Shown here: piece after piece, positions 25,630-34,465 of the stretch
Position numbering within the stretch: the stretch's first letter is position 1
Layout of the letters: the number at the start of each line of letters is the position of its first letter
Notes under the pieces: generated by a model
Told to the model about the DNA's origin: nothing
The model's input: only the letters and a program-made list of their open reading frames with translations
Database searches by the model: none
Position numbers and translations under genes: made by a program
NCBI GenBank assembly: GCA_017472255.1
Contig: JAFUQU010000014.1
Span: 124,001-188,000 of the forward strand
Length of the DNA: 64,000 nucleotides
From: Clostridia bacterium
Lineage (GTDB): Bacteria; Bacillota; Clostridia; Oscillospirales; CAG-272
Direction: 5' to 3'

Positions 25630-26810
25630 TCTTCCTCTGTTTCCTTCGGCGCGACCAGCCAGGCGTTGGGCAGGCGTCTGCCGTAGTCGGGGTTGGCCGA
25701 ACTGTTTTTGTTGATGACTTCGCCGTCGTAGGCGAGAACGCTGCTGGAGCCGCCGTCGCAGCAGGCGGCGTTCACCACGTCATAGGCCAGCAGCATTTCC
25801 ACCAGATCGCCCATGGTGCAGCCGATGCTCCATCCGGGCTGCCGTCCGTCGATGACCAGAAAGACGATGACGCCGTCCTCGCGCTGACCGATGGCGGTTC
25901 GGGGCTGAATGCCGTAGCCGCCGGAGCCTTCAATCTGCTCCTTGCCGTCGGCGATCAGAACCGGACCGAATTGAATGCCCGCGCGGATGTCGTACTTGTC
26001 CCAGTCCTTCACGTTGCCCACCACCAGCTTGTCGTCCGAGGTGATCAGCACCGAGCCGTAATAGCTCACCGCCGTTCCCCAGAATTCGCCGTCCGAGTAG
26101 GTCAGACCGATAACATCGCCGCCGTGTCCCGAATCGTTGGGGTCGGCGAAGCCGCTGGCGTTGATGCCCGCAATAGCGCCGTAATGGGACATCATAGATT
26201 TGATGCGCAGTCCCTCTTCGTTTTTCTTAGTGGTCGTACCCAGATAAACCCGGGAAGGATCGTCAATCAGCATGACCAGCCCCTTGTAGTTGCTGCCGCT
26301 GACCTCGGAGACAACCAATCCCTGCTCGATGTCGTTGATCACCACGGTATAACCCGCGTAGTCGGTGTCGCCCACCTCCAGATTTTTCTGATCAAGAATA
26401 TCACTCGGATCGTCTTCTACAGGGGGCGCGGTGGTTTCGGGAGGTGCTTCCGTGGTTTCGGGCGGAACCTCTGTCGTGTCTTCCACCGGGTCTGTGGCCG
26501 GTGCGGTGGTCTCGGTCAAATGCTGCCCGCCGCCTATTACCTCCGACGTGTCGGTGATCTTGCCCATCACTTCCTCAATCACGGAGGAGGGGATAAAAGC
26601 GGTAGCCAGCCATTGATGATCAGCGGTGGTCATGGCGGTTTCGATGTAAATCCCACGCCAGTAGGCGATGAATGGAATATTGGAAAAGACCAGCAGGCAG
26701 TACAGCAGTACGCATACGATCACCGCGATGAGAGGGACGGATATGTATTTTTTTCGGAGCAGGCGGATTATCGGGCTGCCCTTTTTCGGCGAGCGTTTTG
26801 CCTGAGTCAT
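25626..26810 (-). CDS. Membrane-anchored phosphodiester glycosidase (NAGPA-domain) protein
   Basis: A 394-residue protein with a basic N-terminus, one transmembrane helix (about 25-47), a Pro/Thr/Glu-rich linker (about 95-135, repeated PPETTEAPPETT) and a C-terminal NAGPA domain: INASGFADPNDSGHGGD, GSVLI, FGPVLIADG, QPRTAIGQ, FLVIDGRQPGWSIG and CCDGGSSSVLAYDG. The domain family cleaves phosphodiester-linked sugars and is found in bacterial envelope polysaccharide metabolism; the catalytic domain would face outside. The start has GGGGGA upstream. It is the promoter-proximal gene of an operon with tadA and a GNAT. Confidence 0.87.
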   Translation of the reverse strand: MTQAKRSPKKGSPIIRLLRKKYISVPLIAVIVCVLLYCLLVFSNIPFIAYWRGIYIETAMTTADHQWLATAFIPSSVIEEVMGKITDTSEVIGGGQHLTETTAPATDPVEDTTEVPPETTEAPPETTAPPVEDDPSDILDQKNLEVGDTDYAGYTVVINDIEQGLVVSEVSGSNYKGLVMLIDDPSRVYLGTTTKKNEEGLRIKSMMSHYGAIAGINASGFADPNDSGHGGDVIGLTYSDGEFWGTAVSYYGSVLITSDDKLVVGNVKDWDKYDIRAGIQFGPVLIADGKEQIEGSGGYGIQPRTAIGQREDGVIVFLVIDGRQPGWSIGCTMGDLVEMLLAYDVVNAACCDGGSSSVLAYDGEVINKNSSANPDYGRRLPNAWLVAPKETEEE

Positions 26811-27173
26811 AGGATTCCCCCATTTCGTTATCGTTACTCATATCGGCCGGAATCGGCCTTATATCTGTTTAGACGAGGAAAAACAAGAAAATGTTCCTTA
26901 TTTCTATCTAACTAAATATTATAATAGCTGACGCGGTATTTGGTGTTACGAATGTGTAAATTTTTTCGATGCAGCAGAACAAAGCATCAATTTTTGGCTA
27001 AGATGAGCGTATATGCAAACGCAAAAACCGAAAAGCGGCGTCATAGCGCAATCGGGCAATTCTGGCAAGACGGGGGACAAATATTGTTAGTCATAAATTG
27101 ATGAGTGGCGCGCAAATTAACATCGCGGTCAGCTTGGGTCTGACGCAATTCTCGCATCGGCGAGTGAGGGAGA
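26811..27173. other. Divergent intergenic region, 363 bp
   Basis: No gene is seen. The minus side has AT-rich -10-like TATTATAATATT around 26920 without a convincing -35. The plus side, ahead of spoIVB, shows no recognisable sigma-A or sigma-F/G box; two small perfect hairpins (27128-27144, GTCAG/CTGAC; 27151-27164, CTCGC/GCGAG) lie just before the ribosome site. Confidence 0.6.
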
Positions 27174-28403
27174 ATGAACATGGGAAAGAAAAATCAGGGG
27201 ATAAAAAAATCCCGCCTGTCCTGTGCGCTGTTGCTGCTGCTCTGTGTGGCAGCGATTTTTACGGGTGTCTGCGATTATATGGTGCCGTCGCGGATATCGG
27301 TGCGGGCGGCATCCGATGCTGTACGGCTGGCGCCGGGAATCAGTCTGCATACGGAGGAGGCGCTTCCGGCAATGGAGACGGTAGGCAGTCTGGGCGGCGA
27401 TGTGATAACGGTCGGTGCCGAGGCGAAGCTGTTTGGGGTTCTGCCGCTGAAAGCGGTGGATGTGAGTATATACCGGGATGTAAAGCTGATACCAGGCGGA
27501 ATGCCCTTCGGTGTCCGACTGTACTGCGACGGCGTGCTGGTTGTGGATGTGGGAGATGTGCCCTGCGGCGGCGGAACGGTAAGCCCTGCCCGGGACGCGG
27601 GAATTCACGCGAAGGATATGATCACGGAGATCAACGGTCAGCGCATCACCAGTGTGGATGAAGTTGTCAGCGCCGTCACCGCCAGCAACGGACAGGCGCT
27701 GACGCTGACTGTCCGCCGCAGCGGAAATGATCAGACGCTGACCATTCAGCCGGTGCAGTCAGATGAGGACGGCAAATATAAAACAGGTCTCTGGATTCGT
27801 GACAGCACGGCGGGTATCGGTACCGTGACCTACATCGACGGGGAGACCGGCTGCTTTGCCGGGCTGGGACACGGCATCTGCGACGCGGATACCGGCGAGC
27901 TGCTGCCGCTGTCGAGGGGGACGATCGTCAATGTGTCGATCAGCGGCGTAGTGAAGGGGCAGGCTGGACTGCCGGGTGAGCTGAAGGGGTATTTCAGTTC
28001 GGGAAAGATTGGTACGCTGCTGGGCAATACGGAATGTGGTGTGCATGGGATTTTTGCCGAGCTTCCGGCAGGCATATGCAGTCAGGCGATTCCCATTGCG
28101 CTGGCGGATGAGGTGTGCGAAGGCGATGCGGAGCTTTGGTGTACCACCGACAGCGGCGGCGTGGGGCGGTACAAGGTGCGCATATCAAACATCGATCGTT
28201 CGGGGCGCTCGGTGAAGAACTATGTTGTGACGGTGACGGATCCGATGCTGCTGGAGAAAACGGGCGGCATTGTTCAGGGGATGAGCGGCAGCCCCTTGGT
28301 GCAGAATGGCAGGCTGATTGGTGCGGTGACGCACGTGTTGATCAGCGATCCTGCAAAGGGGTATGGGATATTTATAGAGAATATGCTGAATGCGGCGGCG
28401 TAA
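27174..28403 (+). CDS. spoIVB: SpoIVB-type sporulation peptidase (family S55)
   Basis: A 409-residue secreted serine peptidase. In Bacillus SpoIVB is made in the forespore and cleaves SpoIVFA to release pro-sigma-K processing in the mother cell. There is a signal-anchor (about 14-37), a PDZ domain (about 120-190, DAGIHAKDMITEINGQ) and the S55 domain with FAGLGHGICD (about 228-237, catalytic His) and GMSGSPLVQNG (about Ser373). The start has GAGGGAGA upstream; ATG at 27174 is used, though 27180 is as good. Presence of this gene is the clearest evidence that the organism sporulates. The usual neighbour spo0A is not in the window. Confidence 0.95.
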   Translation: MNMGKKNQGIKKSRLSCALLLLLCVAAIFTGVCDYMVPSRISVRAASDAVRLAPGISLHTEEALPAMETVGSLGGDVITVGAEAKLFGVLPLKAVDVSIYRDVKLIPGGMPFGVRLYCDGVLVVDVGDVPCGGGTVSPARDAGIHAKDMITEINGQRITSVDEVVSAVTASNGQALTLTVRRSGNDQTLTIQPVQSDEDGKYKTGLWIRDSTAGIGTVTYIDGETGCFAGLGHGICDADTGELLPLSRGTIVNVSISGVVKGQAGLPGELKGYFSSGKIGTLLGNTECGVHGIFAELPAGICSQAIPIALADEVCEGDAELWCTTDSGGVGRYKVRISNIDRSGRSVKNYVVTVTDPMLLEKTGGIVQGMSGSPLVQNGRLIGAVTHVLISDPAKGYGIFIENMLNAAA

Positions 28404-28415
28404 GGAGGAAAGGAT

Positions 28416-28601
28416 ATGGAATTTGACGAACTTCCGATCGGTTTTGCAATGGCATTGGCACAGAATCAATCCGCGATGCAAATCTTTGCAGCGATGTCAC
28501 AAACGCAGAAGCAGGCCATTCTGAGTCAGGCTCACAATGCACAATCAAAAGAAGAAATGCATCGGCTGGTTTCAGATTTGACAAATCAAAATGTGCGATA
28601 A
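28416..28601 (+). CDS. Small conserved clostridial hypothetical protein
   Basis: A 61-residue hydrophilic helical protein (IGFAMALAQNQSAMQIFAAMSQTQKQAILSQ) resembling short Clostridia proteins whose pattern is a GMALAQN motif and a short helix-rich tail. No signal peptide or membrane segment. AGGAGGAAAGGAT precedes the ATG. It lies 12 bases after spoIVB and before a terminator, so may be cotranscribed with it. Function unknown. Confidence 0.75.
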   Translation: MEFDELPIGFAMALAQNQSAMQIFAAMSQTQKQAILSQAHNAQSKEEMHRLVSDLTNQNVR

Positions 28602-28636
28602 ATCGTTATTCAGTTTAGTCTGATTGTATCTGTAAT

Positions 28637-28670
28637 AAAGACCAAGTGATATAAAGCCCACTTGGTCTTT
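28637..28670 (+). terminator. Terminator after spoIVB operon
   Basis: Twelve-bp perfect stem AAAGACCAAGTG/CACTTGGTCTTT with a 10-base loop. Confidence 0.85.
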
Positions 28671-28721
28671 TACTATCTAGATGTATGTTGCTGTATAGCG
28701 TTATTTTCTTAATCCCACTGT

Positions 28722-29615
28722 TTACCTCTCAAACTCCGCCATATGGCTGCGGAAAAACTCATAATACACCCGTACATTTCCCAGCTCCGTCCAATCACGC
28801 TCGACCACGGGAACGCTGTCCAGATCGTATATTTTCGCTCCCTTCATGGCCAGCAGAAAGGGCGAGTGGGTGGATAGAATGAACTGGCAGCGATAGAAGC
28901 GTACCGAGTCTTCGATGAACTGTACCAGATCGTTCTGCAGCTTGGCTGACAGACTGTTCTCCGGCTCGTCCAACAGATAGAGCGCGTTCTCCTTGATCTC
29001 CTGCGTGAAGTACACATAAGCGCTTTCACCGTTGGATTTGCTCGTCAGCTCTTTAGGCAGACGGCGGCTTACATAGACAGATTTTGTCCGTCCGCGAGCC
29101 TCATTGCGGCGTTTCAGTTCCTCGTAATCGTCCAGTGTGCGCATCTGCCAGTGCGGGGCGTTGGGATCGTTGAACGAGTCGTATTCCTCGAACAGCTGCT
29201 CACGGCGGCGATCCACACCCTCGTTGATGCTGCGAATATCCAGCAAAAAGTCGAACACATCATCACTTGTGATGATCCGGCTGCCCTCCGGCGCGTTCCT
29301 GCCAAAGGTAAACCCGGGGGTGCAGCGCTTCAGATAATCGGTCATGAAAGGCGTATTGTTGAAAGGTGCGCTGCGTTTCAGCTTCAGCTTCTGGGCGATG
29401 ATGTTCAGCAGCGTGGATTTCCCCGAGCCGTTGCTGCCGTAAAAGATGGTGATGGGCGTAAAATCCAGTTGGCGCAGCTGCTTGGGCGGGAAGATTTTGA
29501 ACGGGTATACGTTGTTGTGATCGTAACACTGCATTTCCAACGTATGGGGGTAGTTTAAAATATAGCTGTCCTCCGCGTCGGCTGAGGGAAGGGTGAAGCT
29601 GTCGAGATACTGCAT
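28722..29615 (-). CDS. Stand-alone AAA/ABC-type ATPase
   Basis: A 297-residue ATPase of the RecF/SMC-like class. Walker A is FYGSNGSGKSTLLN (about 58-71), the signature-like SNGESAYVYF is near 200, Walker B LLDEPENSLS near 222, and the switch STHSPF near 250. Insertion between the ATP motifs is short and alpha-helical; there is no membrane domain, nuclease or TOPRIM domain. Homologous stand-alone ATPases occur both as housekeeping genes of unknown role and in defence pairs; no partner adjoins it here. It has its own promoter and is divergent from the esterase gene. Confidence 0.8.
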   Translation of the reverse strand: MQYLDSFTLPSADAEDSYILNYPHTLEMQCYDHNNVYPFKIFPPKQLRQLDFTPITIFYGSNGSGKSTLLNIIAQKLKLKRSAPFNNTPFMTDYLKRCTPGFTFGRNAPEGSRIITSDDVFDFLLDIRSINEGVDRRREQLFEEYDSFNDPNAPHWQMRTLDDYEELKRRNEARGRTKSVYVSRRLPKELTSKSNGESAYVYFTQEIKENALYLLDEPENSLSAKLQNDLVQFIEDSVRFYRCQFILSTHSPFLLAMKGAKIYDLDSVPVVERDWTELGNVRVYYEFFRSHMAEFER

Positions 29616-29644
29616 GGTGCGCCTCCTTGAAATGGTTTGCTTTT

Positions 29645-29673
29645 ATTATATCATACCCCTCGTCCGATTGCAA
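29645..29673 (-). promoter_or_regulatory. Promoter of the AAA ATPase gene
   Basis: Minus strand: TTGCAA (29673-29668) and TATAAT (29650-29645), 17-bp spacer; AAGGAGG precedes the start codon. Confidence 0.8.
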
Positions 29674-29700
29674 CCGTACAGGCATATTTTGTGAAAATGA

Positions 29701-29729
29701 TTGACTTTTTACTTGATCTGTGCTATACT
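29701..29729 (+). promoter_or_regulatory. Promoter of the esterase gene
   Basis: TTGACT (29701-29706) and TATACT (29724-29729), 17-bp spacer. Confidence 0.8.
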
Positions 29730-29764
29730 GAATCCAGCTAAATTTTATGTATGAGGTATTCACA

Positions 29765-30439
29765 ATGAACAATGAATTTATTTTCACACGTCCCGTTGAG
29801 GTAGCCGGAAGCCTTTCCGGCATTGTTACGGTTCCTACCGGCTTTGACCAGGCAAAGGAATCTCTGCCTGTGATCGTTTTCCTCCACGGTGCGGGTGAGC
29901 GCGGCGATGGCAGCGCACAGTCTGTGCAGAAGGTCAAGGTACATGGTATTCCGAAGATTTTCGCAGCTAATCCCGATTATCATGATCTGCGGGTGATTAC
30001 CCTGTCCCCCCAGTGCCCCTGCGGCATGACATGGAACCATCTGGCTTTCCCCCTGATGCAGTGGATCAAGGTCGCGGTTGCCGAGCTGAATGGCGATGAG
30101 AGCCGGATCAGCATTACCGGTCTGTCTATGGGCGGCTTCGGCAGCTGGGAGATGCTGCTGACCTTCCCGGCTTACTTCTCCTGCGGTGCGCCGATCTGCG
30201 GCGGCGGACTGTCCTGGCGTGCGGACGCACTGCGCGGCAAAAAGCTGCGGGTCTTCCACGGTCTTGACGACCGAACCGTCCCCTTCTCTTATTCGGAGCA
30301 GATGGTGGACGCTGCCCGTGCCAACGGTGCGGATGTGACCTTTACCGCTTACGATCAGGTGGGTCACAACAGCTGGACGCGCGCTTACGAGGAGACCGAT
30401 CTGATTGACTGGCTGGTTTCCAACAGACTTGGCGAATAA
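29765..30439 (+). CDS. Alpha/beta-hydrolase (esterase, prolyl-oligopeptidase-like)
   Basis: A 224-residue serine hydrolase. The oxyanion segment is FLHGAGERGDG, the nucleophile elbow GLSMGGFGSWE, the acid HGLDDRTVP and the catalytic His GHNSW. The pattern is that of the phospholipase/carboxylesterase-like enzymes that often act as polysaccharide or feruloyl esterases. No signal peptide is visible. The start MNNEFIF at 29765 follows TGAGGTATT. It is convergent with the giant lipoprotein gene and shares a terminator with it. Confidence 0.85.
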   Translation: MNNEFIFTRPVEVAGSLSGIVTVPTGFDQAKESLPVIVFLHGAGERGDGSAQSVQKVKVHGIPKIFAANPDYHDLRVITLSPQCPCGMTWNHLAFPLMQWIKVAVAELNGDESRISITGLSMGGFGSWEMLLTFPAYFSCGAPICGGGLSWRADALRGKKLRVFHGLDDRTVPFSYSEQMVDAARANGADVTFTAYDQVGHNSWTRAYEETDLIDWLVSNRLGE

Positions 30440-30452
30440 TGAAATCTTCAAA

Positions 30453-30486
30453 AACGAGGAGCTTCCCGTTCGGGAAGCTCCTCGTT
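30453..30486. terminator. Bidirectional terminator
   Basis: Perfect 15-bp stem (30453-30467/30472-30486) with loop GTTC between two convergent genes; GTATTTATTTG follows on plus and TTTGAAG on minus. Confidence 0.85.
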
Positions 30487-30490
30487 GTAT

Positions 30491-33400
30491 TTATTTGTTG
30501 TAAGTGATGCTTGTGTTTTCAAGACCGAGCAGACTAACCATATCGTCGAAGGGAACGACGGGCAGACCGTCCACTTCTTCCACGACGTGGGACAGCGTCA
30601 CATCGCCGCTGTTTGTTTTTGCGGTCTTGCTGCCGATGGTGAAGGTGACGAATTTGTCCTGACGGCGGACGGTGATGCTCTCTGTTTCAGAATCCCATTC
30701 AGTGGTACACTTGGTATAAGCAAGCAGCGCCGTTCTGGGATCGATGGTGAACATCAGGACACCGTCATCCTCGTAAGGATAGAAACTGCGGAACGGTGTG
30801 CTGAAATCGCCGCTGACGAAGCTATAACGCGGCTCGTCGCACATCAGCTCAACCATTTCGATTTCAAAGGTGGAACCAGTAGTGGAGCCGGGGTCGATGC
30901 GCAACTGCTTCAACGTACCTGTAAAGGTGCTCTTGCCGACGGTAGGAAGGTAGATATCCACATATTCGCCGGATTTGTTGATCGGCGCGCTGACTGAACG
31001 ATTCTGTGCCCAGGTCGTTGCACTCGTCGTGGTGTAGAAAATTTCCATCGTGGTCGTAATGGACGATTTGATGCGGACATGGATAGCTGCAATGCCGGTC
31101 AGGTCGATATTCAGGTTGTCTGCGGAGTAGACGGCGTAGTCAGAGCCGGAGGAGGTACCCTTCAGCGTGCCGCCCGCAGTGGTGAAATCGGACAGACCGA
31201 AGCCATGCATCCAGCCTTCTGCACCGGAGGAGAAGTCCCATGTATGGACAGAACCGTAATCCTCGCCGCTTACCGAGGCTTCCATCTTGTAATCCGCACG
31301 TAGCAGATGACGATCCTGCGGGTAAAGGTTGCTCAGGCGCTCCTTCTGCGACTCAGTAGGAACGATATTCTCGTACTCATTGTCGGGAGCGAAAACCTCG
31401 CGAACCGCGTCGAGATATGCGAACCCGTGGAGATTTTCAGCAGGCATGATGTACGTACCCTCGCCGTACTCGTTCCATGTGGAGAGGACGATGGACTTGG
31501 ACATCCACTCATTGCCCTCTTTTTGTGCATTCTGGCTGTAGGTATCGCGTACCCATTCCAACGCCACCTTGTAATCCTCAGGCGTGATCAGTGCCGAACG
31601 GGTGGTTGCCCATGCCACGTTGTTGAAGCCGACCGAGATGGTGGGAACAGTGCCGGCGCCCGCGTTGTAACGGCTCATAACATTGTTTATGTAAGCTGTG
31701 GAGGTATTGCTCTTGCCCCAGTTATAAGCGTAGGTTGCGTCAGCGCCGAAGGACTCGAGCTGGGAAGCGGATGCGCCCTGGCACATGATGATGGCGCCGT
31801 CGTAGCCCAAACCGCGGCAGACTTCCCGCAGATATTCGAATTCAGCCTTCACATTAGCTGCGCTGCCGAAGTCCTCAATCAGGGTGTTAGTAGAGAAGAC
31901 AGTGATTACCGGCTTGTTGTCGATGGTCATATAGCGCTCATCGGTGAGGTAATATTCCACCCAGTAAGGGATAATGTACTTGCGGAAGTTATCCGAGCTG
32001 CCGGGATGGGAGCCGTTGGCGTTCTCCCACATGAAGGCGAACTTGATTTGATCGCTGTACTTGGCATGGAAGTAACCGTCGTGCAGCGCGTCATACATAT
32101 TCGGCATCTTGATGGGGGAGCCGACGGTGCTTGCATACCAGCAGTAAAGCTGATAATCCACGCCGTGCTCTGCCATGTACTTGATTTCCCAGTCGGCAAC
32201 TTCGACGATTCCCTCGTCATAGTAGCCCAGCACAGGCTCCAGCTCGGGATAAGGCGAGATCACATCCCAGCCGAAGTGATAGCCATTGCGCCAGAGTGAG
32301 CAGACCTGCGCGGCTACATAATAGCCATCCGAGCCTGCGGAGAGGGGAGCGGGAACATAATCTTCGTAGTCGTTGATCTGGGAGACGACGATGTCATCCA
32401 CCTGAATATCACTGCCGTCAGGAGTGGTGATGCGGATATTGTCGAAAGAGGTCACGCTGTTTTCAAACTTAAACCAGCCCAGAGACTTGCCGTTAATCTT
32501 GATCTGTGCGGACTGGGTGCGGGTGTCCGCTTCAAAGCGCAGGGTATACCAGAAATTGCTGTTGTAATGGCGCAGCATATCTTCGCCCTGGAAGATGCCC
32601 AGCTCCTGAAGCGTTACGCTGACAGCGTCCTTGCCGCCGCCGGAGAGGACAAATTTTACGCCGTCGCTCTGGGTATTGGCCAGGAATTTCAGCTCGAATG
32701 CAGCCTTGCCGTCAAAAGCGTCAAAGCTTTGGGACGCGGTAGTTTCGCCGACCAGACGCATATCTTCGCCTTCCGTGATGCTGCAGTCACCGGTGATGTT
32801 CCAACCGGCAGGAATCTGTCCGTCATAGCCCATTGTGAAGCGCTCGATGACAGGCATATTTCTGTACATGGCGATATAGGACGGGGTCAGAGATACCGTG
32901 GCGGCAGGCGTGGATTCAATAACCAGCTGGTCGATGCATTCTGCGCTGCCGGAGAAGGGCAGCTCGCCGCTCTCCTTACCGTTGATGATGAGCGTGCAGA
33001 CCTTGCGGTCCAGATCGATCTTCATCTGGAGATAGAGCTTCTGGACACCCTTGCTGAACTCGGCGGCGGTTTTGTCACCGACGGTCAGCTTACCCTCCGA
33101 TGCCACAATGGTGACGGCATCCTGGTTGTTCTCGCTGTCAATGACGCCGATGCTGAAGCCGTCCAGCGCACCGACGCTGGCTACCAGATCCAGTGTGATC
33201 ACGCCGTCGGTCTGTACCTGAATCGGACGGTAAATGCCGCACTTTTCAAGGACGCTGGTATCGCGGATGACTGCGGAAGCATAGGAGCTGGCGTAGGTAA
33301 CGGCGTTTTGAGGTTTGTCGCCGGAATAGTCGATGTCCCAGCCGGAGTGATGATAACGATAGTCGTCAATCAGCCAAGTAGCGTCGCCGATAGAGGTATA

Positions 33401-34300
33401 GCTGCCGGTGACAGTCGGCTCCTTGGTGTCGGGGGTATGGAAGGAGACGCTTCCGGTGGTGTTGTAGGCGCTTTCTGCCGCACCGGCGAGCATCAGGGAG
33501 GTGAGCTTCTCCACGCCGGAAACCACTGCGTCATAGGTACCGCCGGTGACAGCGATTCCGCTGCTGTTCAGCTGGATGTGGTATTTGGTATCATCCAGAG
33601 AGGTGTCCAGCGCGGTGGTGATGGTTTTGCTTCCCTCAGAGGGAAGCTGCCAGCCGATGGCGGTCGAAACTTTAGCCCGCAGGTATTCGACTGCACCGGA
33701 GAAGAAGTAATTGTCGGTGGGAGCGATTGCGTAATCGAAAATGCTGTCGCTTCCGATGTTGATTTCCGGATATATGTGCTTGTATTCGTAAACCTCACCC
33801 TTGGGGACGCGGATGCCCTCGTCGGTGATGTAGTTGGCGATGAAATACTCGCAGGCGGAGGCCAGCGCCTCGTCGGATGCGCCGGTAATCAGCACCGCGC
33901 CGTTCACTTCGCGGATCGACCAGTCCTTTGTGCTGTTGGGACGGGCGTTTACCAGAGCGTCGTATTCGGCTGTGCTTTCCGCGCGGTTGGTGACGCCGAT
34001 AACCAGCTCACCGTTCAGCGCTGGAACCTCCTCGCCGCGCTTCACCCAGTCGGTGGTGATGGCGATGTCGGGGTTAATATTTTCACGCAGATACTTCATC
34101 ACGGAGATGGCGGAGGCTGCCGAGGAGTCCGAGCCGGTGTCCGAACGCAGAATTGTGGTGGGAGACGGGATATATTCGACGACCACATCTTCGGACGGGG
34201 GTGTGGGATCGGCTGCCTCGTCGCAGGCTGCGAATGTTCCCACTAAACAGCAGGTCAGCAGCAGTGAGGGAAGGAGTCGGGAGAATTTCAATTCATACAC
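30491..34300 (-). CDS. Giant GH99/WbsX-like multidomain lipoprotein
   Basis: A 1269-residue surface lipoprotein. Signal peptide and lipobox end at Cys26 (GTFAAC). Residues about 50-180 resemble the small N-terminal domain that precedes several glycosidase catalytic domains (LVIGVTNRAES, ALASACEYFIANY). Two beta-sandwich, concanavalin-like regions follow (about 300-640). The WbsX/GH99-like catalytic region starts near 660 (NGYHFGWD, PVLGYYDEG, DYQLYCWY, FAFMWENANG) and contains STWNEYGEG (about 943). A further carbohydrate-binding-like sandwich (about 1015-1145) and a copper-amine-oxidase-N-terminal-like tail complete it. Probable endo-acting glycoside hydrolase on mannan or cell-wall glycans; substrate not provable. 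Monocistronic with its own promoter. Confidence 0.75.
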   Translation of the reverse strand: MYELKFSRLLPSLLLTCCLVGTFAACDEAADPTPPSEDVVVEYIPSPTTILRSDTGSDSSAASAISVMKYLRENINPDIAITTDWVKRGEEVPALNGELVIGVTNRAESTAEYDALVNARPNSTKDWSIREVNGAVLITGASDEALASACEYFIANYITDEGIRVPKGEVYEYKHIYPEINIGSDSIFDYAIAPTDNYFFSGAVEYLRAKVSTAIGWQLPSEGSKTITTALDTSLDDTKYHIQLNSSGIAVTGGTYDAVVSGVEKLTSLMLAGAAESAYNTTGSVSFHTPDTKEPTVTGSYTSIGDATWLIDDYRYHHSGWDIDYSGDKPQNAVTYASSYASAVIRDTSVLEKCGIYRPIQVQTDGVITLDLVASVGALDGFSIGVIDSENNQDAVTIVASEGKLTVGDKTAAEFSKGVQKLYLQMKIDLDRKVCTLIINGKESGELPFSGSAECIDQLVIESTPAATVSLTPSYIAMYRNMPVIERFTMGYDGQIPAGWNITGDCSITEGEDMRLVGETTASQSFDAFDGKAAFELKFLANTQSDGVKFVLSGGGKDAVSVTLQELGIFQGEDMLRHYNSNFWYTLRFEADTRTQSAQIKINGKSLGWFKFENSVTSFDNIRITTPDGSDIQVDDIVVSQINDYEDYVPAPLSAGSDGYYVAAQVCSLWRNGYHFGWDVISPYPELEPVLGYYDEGIVEVADWEIKYMAEHGVDYQLYCWYASTVGSPIKMPNMYDALHDGYFHAKYSDQIKFAFMWENANGSHPGSSDNFRKYIIPYWVEYYLTDERYMTIDNKPVITVFSTNTLIEDFGSAANVKAEFEYLREVCRGLGYDGAIIMCQGASASQLESFGADATYAYNWGKSNTSTAYINNVMSRYNAGAGTVPTISVGFNNVAWATTRSALITPEDYKVALEWVRDTYSQNAQKEGNEWMSKSIVLSTWNEYGEGTYIMPAENLHGFAYLDAVREVFAPDNEYENIVPTESQKERLSNLYPQDRHLLRADYKMEASVSGEDYGSVHTWDFSSGAEGWMHGFGLSDFTTAGGTLKGTSSGSDYAVYSADNLNIDLTGIAAIHVRIKSSITTTMEIFYTTTSATTWAQNRSVSAPINKSGEYVDIYLPTVGKSTFTGTLKQLRIDPGSTTGSTFEIEMVELMCDEPRYSFVSGDFSTPFRSFYPYEDDGVLMFTIDPRTALLAYTKCTTEWDSETESITVRRQDKFVTFTIGSKTAKTNSGDVTLSHVVEEVDGLPVVPFDDMVSLLGLENTSITYNK

Positions 34301-34354
34301 CTCGTTTTCGTAATATTCCGCATCCGATTAGAGGGATACAGATAGAGTTACTTT

Positions 34355-34383
34355 ATTATAACATAATACTGTAAAGTTTGCAA
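34355..34383 (-). promoter_or_regulatory. Promoter of the GH99-like lipoprotein
   Basis: Minus strand: TTGCAA (34383-34378) and TATAAT (34360-34355), 17-bp spacer. Confidence 0.8.
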
Positions 34384-34423
34384 TGCATTTTTTGCGTAAA
34401 TCATGCATTTTTAACGTATTTGT

Positions 34424-34453
34424 AAAAAAACTCCCCGGAGGCGATCCGGGGAG
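34424..34453 (-). terminator. Terminator of the cytidylate-kinase-like gene
   Basis: Minus strand: perfect 9-bp stem CTCCCCGGA/TCCGGGGAG, then TTTTTTT. Confidence 0.92.
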
Positions 34454-34465
34454 CGGAATACAGGT

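Noticed and set aside
26620-26841. Alternative frame upstream of the NAGPA protein suggesting a frameshifted N-terminus
   Set aside because: The chosen start gives a normal basic N-terminus plus transmembrane helix with a good Shine-Dalgarno, and no conserved sequence is lost.
32567-34246. 559-codon open frame antisense to the GH99-like lipoprotein (with another at 31307-32299)
   Set aside because: Same reason; the minus-strand protein has a lipobox and glycosidase motifs.
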